64,000 nt of DNA from positions 103,347-167,346 of the forward strand of contig NW_014577413.1 in the NCBI RefSeq assembly GCF_000485595.1. The letters are read 5' to 3'. The position numbers and the translations under genes were made by a program. This DNA comes from Priapulus caudatus (taxonomy: Eukaryota > Priapulida > Priapulimorpha > Priapulimorphida > Priapulidae). This document shows positions 58,801 through 64,000 of the stretch, piece after piece; the first letter of the stretch is position 1, and the number at the start of each line of letters is the position of its first letter. Under the pieces are notes generated by a model. It was not told where the DNA came from and did no database searches. It saw nothing but the letters and a program-made list of their open reading frames with translations.

Positions 58801-60694
58801 TCCCAACTCGTTTTTGACAATCCCCCCGACATCCAGAATATCGTGACCGTACGTCAAGCGGGTCAGATTTGTGCCCAACTGTTGACGCACGGCCGGACGG
58901 ACCGCACGGACGCACGCACGCTCATGCGATTCTACAAGCTGCATCTGACTACGTCAGATGAGCTAAAAATTAATGTTTAGAGTTTACATAATTATATTCC
59001 ACATGATAGAGGATTAAAAATTAAAAGAGCAGATTGTAAAAAATCCTGGGCCCAATTCATTGGTCTAAACTATTACAATTAAACAAAGAGCACTTAAGTG
59101 TTCTCTGAAAAAAACATTAATTAAGAAAGAACAACTTTTCTGAAATGAGCAACATGAATAGGTAGATGCTTGGCATAGTTATTTTAAAAGGCAAGAGCTG
59201 AACCATGGCCTTCATAATTCTCTAGGCAAAATCATTCAGAACCAACAAACTGTTCTCTAGCATGGTCCCTAAATTGTTTTAGCACATCATAGCTAGGGGT
59301 GCAACGGAACTTGGATCCGGCCGGATCCCCAATTTTTCAAAGTCCGGTTCCGTCGGATACCTTCAGGAACAGTCGGCCGAACCGGAACTTTTTCCTAATT
59401 CATTTCTGCTACAAGCGTCATCAGATCAAAAGATCAGTCACTGAATGTAGTTGAGCGTCAATAGAGTCAACTTGCTGACAATATAGTGTCAACAACTTCA
59501 CACTATTCTGCCAGAAAACGCTTTGCCACTTGAACATCGGCTAACTAACTGAACTGAAACTGATGTTAGGTGATTCACGAGATTTTCTTTTAAAATAAAA
59601 TACTCTTTTAGAGCCACAAGAATGGCATCTGTTTGTTAGTTGAAAATAATCGACTAAAACCAGGGATATTGCAACATGCAGGTTTTGCCACACAATTCGC
59701 TCGCGAATAAGATGCCAGAATTATGCACTGTTAAGTGCAAGCAGATGATTCCTAACAACCATCCTGTAATTAGAACTTTGTAGCATTGAGAACAATAAGA
59801 ACAATGTAGAATGTGAACATGTAGACAATAAGAACATGTATATAATGAGAACATGAGACATGAGAACATGAGAAGATGAGAAGATGAGAACATGTGACAT
59901 AATGAGAACATGAGACATAATGAGAACATGTTTGAGCATTGTCCTACTCGCCTGAGTGATGTGCCTGAATCATAGCTCTCATCATTTCTCATCAGTATAA
60001 CACTTTGCAGGGGTATAAATTAACTTTTGAACAAGGGAGTCCAACGGACCAAAAAAAGAGGGAGTCCGCAGCAAAATGAGGGAGTCCGCACTCTGAGGTT
60101 CAAAATTAAAGATATTAACAATTCCGCATGTGCTTATTTTTAAGATTCATGCAGCTGCATGTCTGCCAAATTTTCTTTGGACATTAGCTGAAAAAATACA
60201 GTAATTCCGCGAGGCCGTGCTCCAAAACGAACTAGCTAGTATGGCAGAATTTTCAGGGAGTCACACGGACTGCATATGTCAAATCAGAGAGTCCGCCAGT
60301 AAATCAGGGAGTATTTGACTCCGGACTCCCGTTAATTTCGCACCCTGCTTTGTCTAAAAAATATTTTTAAGTGTGATGCTAACTATAATAATTTAATATA
60401 TAAAAAATGAATTAATATATCATTTAATACATAATTACAATTTCACAATATCAGACAAGTATATATAATAGGTGTACCAAAATAATATTTTTGGAGTTTT
60501 AACCCTTGCTCTACGACTATATTAGTCTATCTATATCTGTGGATAGAGAAACTTACTACATAATGAGAACAGCAAATATTCTTTAGAGAATGGTTCGAGA
60601 GACTAAACATTCTCCATTTTCACAGTAACATACCTGCTATTTTTGCACAATCCTTGGTCTCACTGCTACTGGAGCTTTTGGCCTCTCCAGACAT
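40693..60694 (-). CDS. PIP5K1: Type I phosphatidylinositol-4-phosphate 5-kinase; 15-exon model
   Basis: Phosphorylates PI4P to PI(4,5)P2 at the plasma membrane, controlling actin, endocytosis and signalling. The model joins 15 exons with consistent phases into about 610 codons. Seen: IGHRRVD (about residue 45); the glycine-rich SNPGASGS loop (about 154); the putative ATP lysine in [13 protein letters not shown] (about 174); DLKGST (239); [10 protein letters not shown] (301); the activation segment with [21 protein letters not shown] and KKLEH; then [18 protein letters not shown]. Glutamate in KKLEH marks type I rather than type II enzymes. The C-terminal tail is Ser/Thr-rich and less conserved. 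Exon 1 starts at ATG 60694. Introns (11 kb in total exceed the exons many-fold) contain many small transposons. The last two exons are the least certain. Confidence 0.93.
41479..41646 (-). CDS. PIP5K1: PIP5K exon 14 (Ser/Thr-rich tail)
   Basis: The acceptor is TGTGGCAG and the donor GTTTGC. Low-complexity, Ser/Thr/Ala-rich sequence ([18 protein letters not shown]). If the donor is not used, the frame runs on to a stop at about 41434, giving an alternative end. Confidence 0.7.
42241..42448. mobile_element. Short inverted-repeat element (TACTGTAAA termini)
   Basis: About 208 bp starting TACTGTAAAATC and ending GACTTTACAGTA. Internal CACGAAAATT-type blocks pair with TTTTCGTGG blocks. Non-coding; lies in the intron between the two last tail exons but one. 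Confidence 0.7.
42809..42931 (-). CDS. PIP5K1: PIP5K exon 13 (tail)
   Basis: The acceptor is TTTTTCAG and the donor GTAAGT. Reads [17 protein letters not shown] and then an acidic Ser-rich stretch. Basic SPTKRKS resembles the post-kinase tail of type I enzymes. Confidence 0.88.
43573..43975. mobile_element. Inverted-repeat element with repeated GTGAG...GAGCACGG modules
   Basis: A module reading GTGAGATTCGTGCTGAGCAC occurs in direct orientation at about 43580 and 43649. A related GAGTTTCGTGCTCAGCAG block is at 43604 and 43762, and the whole recurs inverted at about 43905-43970. CCCCCGCACACGGTGAG joins modules. It looks like a foldback-type element with multiple internal copies. Small frames across it are artefacts. 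Confidence 0.65.
44409..44462. mobile_element. 54-bp hairpin element, ATCAAGAG termini
   Basis: Arms begin ATCAAGAGTAGATAATA and end TATTATCTACTCTTGAT, with a loop of about 20 bases. AAT directly flanks both sides. Same family as 17920-17970. Confidence 0.65.
44867..45988 (-). mobile_element. Composite SINE-like repeat block
   Basis: The left edge AACTAGAGCACTCGGAGAGT and right edge (CTTGACGGAGGTAAAAATAC) are the reversed ends of the family seen at 36889-37156. Inside, a 95-bp stretch (GGATCCGGATCACCACCAAA and following) is tandemly repeated at about 44963 and 45058, each copy preceded by AATT repeats. A GACGGACGGACGG tract with TCAAGGTGAGCTAAAA lies at 45859-45940. Probably a nested set of retroposon or MITE copies in a kinase intron. 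Confidence 0.6.
46680..46750 (-). other. Second exon-like segment in the same intron
   Basis: Acceptor CCCACAG, donor GTAAGA. In frame after the candidate cassette it reads [20 protein letters not shown]. At 71 bp it would shift the downstream frame into an early stop, so only a shortened isoform could use it. Confidence 0.25.
46896..46952 (-). CDS. Candidate cassette exon of PIP5K
   Basis: 57 bp with acceptor CTTACAG and donor GTAAAA, phase 1 in and phase 1 out. It could be included or skipped without changing frame, and would insert [20 protein letters not shown] after the kinase domain. It is not needed for the conserved junction, so it may be alternative or spurious. Confidence 0.4.
   Translation of the reverse strand, partial: STNQSIKDHTVCSESLSI
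47486..47573 (-). CDS. PIP5K1: PIP5K exon 12: end of kinase domain
   Basis: Reads [15 protein letters not shown] and ends VFKKIQS plus one base. Joining directly to 42931 restores [16 protein letters not shown], parallel to the vertebrate KKIPLKPSPSKK; this is why the candidate exons between them are not in the main model. Confidence 0.96.
48781..48913 (-). CDS. PIP5K1: PIP5K exon 11: activation loop
   Basis: Reads [20 protein letters not shown], then [12 protein letters not shown] and KAMVHDG. The KKLEH basic pair and glutamate are the type I specificity and membrane-targeting residues. The donor is GTAGGT. Confidence 0.97.
49597..49701 (-). CDS. PIP5K1: PIP5K exon 10: start of activation segment
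   Basis: Contains [15 protein letters not shown] and an acidic [15 protein letters not shown] is characteristic of type I kinases. The donor is GTGAGT. Confidence 0.93.
49939..50051 (-). CDS. PIP5K1: PIP5K exon 9: variable insert
   Basis: Gln/Ser/Glu-rich linker ([20 protein letters not shown]) where family members are variable. The acceptor is CAACAG, with an adjacent CAG that would allow one extra glutamine. It leaves in phase 2 before GTATTT, a weaker donor. Confidence 0.8.
50521..50598 (-). CDS. PIP5K1: PIP5K exon 8: MDYSLL motif
   Basis: 26 codons, [20 protein letters not shown] to AAKEK; phase 0 in and out. Holds the conserved metal-binding/catalytic aspartate region (IMDYSLL). Confidence 0.97.
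50808..51181. mobile_element. Inverted-repeat element carrying a telomeric array
   Basis: 75-bp terminal inverted repeats (50808-50882 and 51107-51181) begin AGGGTCT and match with only about four differences; each contains GGTACGGTCCGGTATACCGG. Between them lie the TTAGGG array and a perfect 35-bp hairpin (51072-51106). CTAACAGCC occurs just outside on both sides (50793-50801 and 51188-51196). No protein. It sits in the intron between kinase exons 7 and 8. Confidence 0.8.
50895..50998. repeat. (TTAGGG)n interstitial telomeric repeat
   Basis: About 16 nearly perfect TTAGGG units in one direction, with a few GTAAGG/TTAGGA/TTAGTG variants at the ends, inside the inverted-repeat element above. 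Confidence 0.95.
51714..51848 (-). CDS. PIP5K1: PIP5K exon 7
   Basis: Exactly 45 codons: [20 protein letters not shown], then PEGLFLEK and [10 protein letters not shown]. The donor is GTAGGT. Confidence 0.95.
52465..52629 (-). CDS. PIP5K1: PIP5K exon 6: DLKGS motif
   Basis: Exactly 55 codons, from [18 protein letters not shown] through LLVMNNLLP to [11 protein letters not shown]. Phase 0 at both ends; the donor is GTGTGT. Confidence 0.97.
52716..53028. mobile_element. Miniature inverted-repeat element (GCTCATCTGA ends)
   Basis: Starts GCTCATCTGA and ends TCAGATGAGC. The interior includes CCTATACCTTAAGTTAAGG, TGACCTTTGACCC and GTTGACGGACG. Related copies are at 58061-58521 and 58522-58965. 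In the intron between kinase exons 5 and 6. Confidence 0.75.
53880..55087. repeat. Seven copies of TAACGTCAGTCAC in one orientation
   Basis: Exact 13-bp copies at 53880, 54034, 54050, 54692, 54707, 54895 and 55075 (first base), including two close pairs 16 and 15 bp apart. The DNA between them is unrelated. The region lies in the intron between kinase exons 5 and 6. On the kinase strand the motif reads GTGACTGACGTTA, whose frame-1 translation is VTDV(T). Function unknown; see findings. Confidence 0.9.
55300..55452 (-). CDS. PIP5K1: PIP5K exon 5: nucleotide-binding loop and lysine
   Basis: Exactly 51 codons. Contains [18 protein letters not shown] and [20 protein letters not shown]. The donor is GTATGT. 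The next intron carries the seven-copy 13-bp motif. Confidence 0.97.
55888..56005 (-). CDS. PIP5K1: PIP5K exon 4
   Basis: Reads [10 protein letters not shown] and then [20 protein letters not shown], ending TPDDYA before donor GTAAGT. Highly conserved N-lobe. Confidence 0.96.
56237..56367 (-). CDS. PIP5K1: PIP5K exon 3
   Basis: Reads [15 protein letters not shown] and then [20 protein letters not shown], the family's KPERDxLMQDF motif. It leaves in phase 2 with donor GTAATA. Confidence 0.95.
56800..56915 (-). CDS. PIP5K1: PIP5K exon 2
   Basis: The acceptor is TAATAG and the donor GTTTGT. It reads a basic Ser-rich stretch, then [18 protein letters not shown], which matches the conserved N-lobe entry of type I kinases. 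Confidence 0.9.
57519..57570 (+). other. Candidate first exon on the plus strand
   Basis: An ATG in good context (CAAGATGG) begins [17 protein letters not shown] and is followed by a strong donor GTAAGC at 57571. The preceding frame is also open from 57375. It lies inside kinase intron 1 on the opposite strand. No downstream partner exon was recognised. Confidence 0.2.
58061..58521. mobile_element. MITE-like repeat, tandem copy 1
   Basis: Shares with copy 2 the order TTTTTCAATCG, AATCTGCCCTGTG, ACCTCCAATTTCGG, GAATATCG, GTTGACGGACG and the end CTGACTACGTCAGATGAGC. Related to 52716-53028. The copy is degenerate, with many single-base differences. Confidence 0.7.
58522..58965. mobile_element. 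MITE-like repeat, tandem copy 2
   Basis: Direct head-to-tail neighbour of copy 1, ending CTGACTACGTCAGATGAGC. Two adjacent copies suggest tandem duplication of the element or insertion into itself. Confidence 0.7.
59294..59390 (+). mobile_element. Partial hAT-like terminus (TAGGGGTGCAAC)
   Basis: TAGGGGTGCAACGGAAC is followed by palindromic GGATCCGGCCGGATCC and CCGGTTCCG blocks. The start resembles non-autonomous hAT ends. No matching right terminus was found, so this is probably a truncated copy. Confidence 0.4.
59786..59934. repeat. Minisatellite of ATGAGAACATGAGACATA type
   Basis: Degenerate tandem units of 8 to 18 bases built from GAACATGA and ATAATGAGA. It opens Met-Phe-Ser-rich frames on the minus strand that are not genes. 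Confidence 0.8.
60007..60348. mobile_element. Miniature inverted-repeat element with GGGAGTCC blocks
   Basis: The left end GCAGGGGTATAAATTAAC is mirrored by the right end GTTAATTTCGCACCCTGC; GGGAGTCC-type blocks follow just inside both ends. 342 bp, non-coding, in kinase intron 1. Confidence 0.75.
60634..60694 (-). CDS. PIP5K1: PIP5K exon 1 (start codon)
   Basis: ATG at 60694-60692 opens [20 protein letters not shown] and ends one base before GTATGT. The phase matches the next exon. A serine-rich N-terminus is usual in the family. Start choice rests on the good donor and phase; more 5' exons cannot be excluded. Confidence 0.75.
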
Positions 60695-60774
60695 TCTCGC
60701 TGACCTTTATCTCTTACTGTTTGATGTGTGTCACATGAAACACAAAATCAAATAACAGATTCCTATATGCACCC

Positions 60775-62109
60775 GGGGTCAGCCCTATAGACCAAAGGTC
60801 CGATAGACCGAATATTGAAAAGGGACCTATAGACCGAAGGTCCGATAGACCGAAGATTTCATAAATCATAGTGAAATACTTTACTTAATTTGTGACAAAC
60901 ACGCACACGCGCACACGCACACACAGGTATAGTGGGACACTCACCCACTAATCCTCCTCTCCACCCACAAGACATAAATCCCTTCTACCCTTCTCCTTCT
61001 CCACCAGCTTCTTCCCTCCTCCTCCCCCAGCTTCTCCCTTCTCCCCCTCCTCCTCCACCCCGCTCCCTTCTCCCCTCCTTCCCCTCCTCCTTCTCCACCA
61101 GCTTCTCCCTTCTCCCCTCTTCCTCCACCCAGACTCCCTTCCCCCTCCTACTCCACTTCATCCTCTACTAACCGAGATTCTCCCTTACTCCCCCCCTCCC
61201 ACCAGCTACCACATTACTACCCCTTCACTCACATTCTCACCCAACAACCACCACCAGCTATCTCCACCCTCCTCACCCTTCTCAAAACAACCCACAAGCC
61301 TTCTCCCCTCCGACCTATCTCCACAACAGCTTCTCCCCCTCCTCCTCCTTCCACCACCTTTCTCCCTTCCTCCCCTTCCTCCTTCTCCACCAGCTGCTCC
61401 CCCTCCTTCCTCTCACCAGCTCTCTCCTTCTCCGCTTCCTCCTCCCTCTAGCTCGCCTTCTCCCCCTCCTTCTTCCCCACCCTCTAAAAACTACTCCACA
61501 CCCCACCCCCTCCTTACTCACAACACAACAGAACTTCTCCGCTCCCCCTACGCTCCTTCACCAGCTCAATCTACATCCCCTCCTGCCTCCCTTACCTCCT
61601 CCTCCACCCCCCCACCACCAGCATTCTCACCAAATAAAACCTCCACCACATTCTCTCTTCGCCCCTTCCTCCTCCACCAGCTCTCCTTCCGCCCTTCCTC
61701 CCTTCTCACAAGCTCTCCCCCTCACATACCCCTTCTCACCAGCCTTCTCCCTTTCCCTCCTCCTCCACTAGCTCCCTCTCCCCCCTCCTTCCCTCCTCCT
61801 TCCCCAGCTTCTCCCTTGCTCAACCCCTCTTCCTCCACCCAGCTCCTTCTCCCCCTCCTGCTCCCTCCTGCTCCTTACTCACAGCCTTCTTGTCTCCCTT
61901 CTCCCCCTCCTCCTTCTTACTGGCCACTGCCCACTGCGTATTCCGCGTGCAGTGCCAGAGCCACTGCGTATTGATCGAAAATAAGCAGTTATAAACCTTG
62001 AAACAACATAAACTTATCGCTTACATCACGGACCTTCTGTCTATCGGACCTTTGGTCATATACGGACTTTCGGCTCTATGAAGACCTCTCGTCTAATAGG
62101 CTGTAACCC
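60775..62109. mobile_element. Inverted-repeat element enclosing a CT-rich satellite
   Basis: The left end (GGGTCAGCCCTATAGACC, then GGTCCGATAGACCG twice) is matched imperfectly by the reverse complement of 62030-62109. Inside lies about 1 kb of polypyrimidine repeat and then unique sequence. It is immediately upstream of the kinase start codon. Confidence 0.65.
60932..61925. repeat. Polypyrimidine satellite, CCAGCTTCTCCCTTCTCC-like
   Basis: Degenerate units about 30-45 bp long built from CCTCCTCC, TTCTCC and CACCAGCTTCTC, almost purine-free on this strand. Pro/Ser-rich and Arg/Gly-rich frames are artefacts. Confidence 0.9.
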
Positions 62110-62510
62110 GAACACATAGTGATTTCGCTGAAGTCGCGAATGGCAAGATTATCTAGATGAGGACAGATTACTGACATTCTCAAGAGTATATCAGATCACC
62201 CAGCTGTGTGCTTGCGGTGGAGTGAGTCTCCACTCTCTGCTGGCTGCTGCACACACGGCCCACGATACATGTACATTTGAAAAGTTATTACAGTATCACA
62301 ATCCCCTGCCATGTCTCCCCACTAATTGTATTAGCACAAACCAGTGCTGCTAATTGCGAATTTTACCCGGAGCACACATCCCTTACAGCCAGGTTGTGCT
62401 ATTTATGATAATATCCACTGATAAATATCAAAGAAGCGTAAAACAGGAAGGAGATGCCGATACAACGGGAACTGCGAAACAATGTCTAGCCGACTACTAG
62501 TACCAATTAC

Positions 62511-62993
62511 ATAAACTTCCCGCATTTAATTTGGACGATTCTTTGGCAGGTATTATTGATCACTGTCCTACGTTGTTAATATAAAACAAACAGCATGTCC
62601 CTACGATGCCTCTACGTTGAGATAATGAGCGGTGAAAATCTGGTATTTTCGCCGAAAACCGACTCGATATCAGTTTTACTGCGACTGTCTCTCGTTTTGT
62701 GGACTGTATGTTGCTTCACGTCGCCGCTGTGCAGCGCTGACTCGATACGTTATTACTATAGTGTTACTACATCCAGCGTAAGGGGCGATAAATAACAAGA
62801 CGTTTTTGTGGAGTAATGGCTGCGTCAATGACTGGAAATGTGAGAAAATTCGGCAAAAATACCAGATTTTCACCGCTCATTATCTCAGCGTAGAGGCATC
62901 ATAGGGACAAGTGGTTTGTTTTATATTAGCAAGGTAGGACAGCTGATCAATAATACCACAAAGAATCGTCAAAATAAAACGGGCAAAGTTTAT
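62511..62993. mobile_element. Foldback element with long inverted repeats
   Basis: The left arm (62511 to about 62657) recurs as the reverse complement at about 62846-62993, roughly 90% identical by eye. Landmarks are ACGATTCTTTG, ATTATTGATCA, TGTCCCTA, GATGCCTCTACG and GATAATGAGCGGTGAAAATC. The central loop is about 190 bp. Small frames on each strand are mirror copies of one another. Confidence 0.85.
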
Positions 62994-63330
62994 TAATTCG
63001 ACTAATACTGCAGCATGGTTTCAGCATTTCACCGTTGTACGCTCTCCTTCTTTATATGCTCTTGATAATATGTGTGGATTACTTGCAGAGGCAAAATGAA
63101 AGCTTTTACACATGTCATGGGTAATCATATCTGTAGTTGGAGAAGCAAGTTTGCATATCTCCAGTAGAAAAATAAAAAATTATTAATTAATCACATCTTC
63201 AGTACAATGAGACTGGATGCAACTGAGCAATTTTTGCACTTATTTTTAAACATTGTGGACCACCATTTTTTAAGTTGCAATCAGCCAATGCAGGTACGAC
63301 TCAGGGTTTTCATTATCTTTTATAGTAACA

Positions 63331-63452
63331 GGCCAAAATGCTTTTGCAAAAGGCCGTGGGGGAGTGCGGGCAGGGGGTTTGGGGGTACCCCCCAAAATTT
63401 TTAAAAAAAACTTAGATGCTCTGAGCTGCAATCTGGTGTATTCTGAGCTGCA
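63331..63452 (+). repeat. Dispersed-repeat fragment with G-run/C-run
   Basis: Contains AGGGGGTTTGGGGGTACCCC followed by AAAATTTTTAAA and GAGCTGCAATCTGGTGTATT. Sequence of this style is common as MITE debris in invertebrate genomes; that assignment is from memory of the style, not a search. Confidence 0.45.
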
Positions 63453-63763
63453 GTAAACAGACACATTTGGATTACAGTATGGTCCTTTTTTCCAATTTGG
63501 TTTCTCCTGGTACATTCAGAGTTGACCAAAAGTTTCCAAATTATGACGATTTAGTAATTATAAGAGTTAGACAATTAAGTACGTAAATAGCGTTACTCAA
63601 AAACAAAACAATGCTTCTTGTGCACATAACATGCACACAAATATACTCAACTGATTTATTAGTAGTAGCTCATAAAACACTCACTTTGGAGAATAATTAG
63701 AGCAAACTAAATGCAAATAAATTATTATTATTATTTTTTTTTTAATATACTTGAGCCAATTGT

Positions 63764-63812
63764 AACCGGCCGAAACAGCAGAGTAGACGGTCAATTCGGC
63801 CGGTGGCCGGTT
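63764..63812. repeat. GC-rich palindrome (AACCGGCCGAA)
   Basis: AACCGGCCGAAAC at the left pairs with TTCGGCCGGTGGCCGGTT at the right around a short loop. Isolated GC-rich hairpin in AT-rich DNA; probably a small element remnant. Confidence 0.5.
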
Positions 63813-64000
63813 CCTAATGAGAACACTGACGACTATGCACTGGTTGTAATTGTATGTGGCAGGGTTATGTTAGTGTCTGTTCATGTCCATTACCAGTGTC
63901 AATTATCTGAGTAATTACCTCAAATAAACATCTAATGTCGCACCCCGAGCTTGATTACGTCACGAATTTCTAGCACCATCAAGGAGTATATTTATGTGTT

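Noticed and set aside
60932-61521. Pro/Ser-rich and Arg/Gly-rich frames
   Set aside because: Artefacts of the polypyrimidine satellite.

Overview
The window is nuclear DNA from an animal, most likely a marine invertebrate with an intron-rich, AT-rich genome. Three things support this: two multi-exon genes of animal families with GT/AG splice sites; perfect TTAGGG telomere-type repeats inside an intron; and a heavy load of microsatellites (CA/GT, TATG, GA, CT-rich) and miniature inverted-repeat elements. The tailless-type nuclear receptor points to a eumetazoan (cnidarian or bilaterian) rather than a sponge; that is inference from known family distribution, and I cannot name the species. Two N runs (10547-10571 and 35061-35070) show this is a draft assembly.

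Layout. (1) 1-10257 is a giant imperfect palindrome: a 3.8 kb left arm (1-3789) is repeated inverted at 5276-9030, around a spacer with a GT array. A further 0.4 kb segment (3789-4178) is repeated inverted at 9873-10257, in an order that a simple inversion does not explain. (2) 10.6-24.5 kb has no gene I can identify. It holds a GC-richer block, a duplicated unit with CTGT and about 1.8 kb of TATG repeats (14.5-17.2 kb), and a 190-bp tandem repeat (23.1-23.5 kb). (3) 24563-29459 (+) carries five exons of a nuclear receptor of the NR2E (tailless/TLX/PNR) group: a complete DNA-binding domain and a ligand-binding domain to the stop codon. The short first coding exon was not found. (4) 29.5-40.6 kb is intergenic with repeats. 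(5) 40693-60694 (-) is a type I phosphatidylinositol-4-phosphate 5-kinase gene. I reconstructed 15 exons whose phases all agree, giving an open frame of about 610 codons from ATG to stop. Two further exon-like segments lie in one intron. Its introns are packed with small transposons. (6) 60.7-64 kb, upstream of the kinase, contains a CT-rich satellite flanked by inverted repeats and a large hairpin element.

The two genes are convergent neighbours with unrelated jobs (transcription factor; membrane phosphoinositide synthesis), and nothing suggests a functional cluster. The most unusual material is repetitive: the giant palindrome; a family of ultra-short (40-54 bp) hairpin elements starting ATCAAGAG and flanked by 3-bp direct repeats; an inverted-repeat element carrying a telomeric array inside a kinase intron; and a 13-bp motif (TAACGTCAGTCAC) present seven times in one orientation in another kinase intron.
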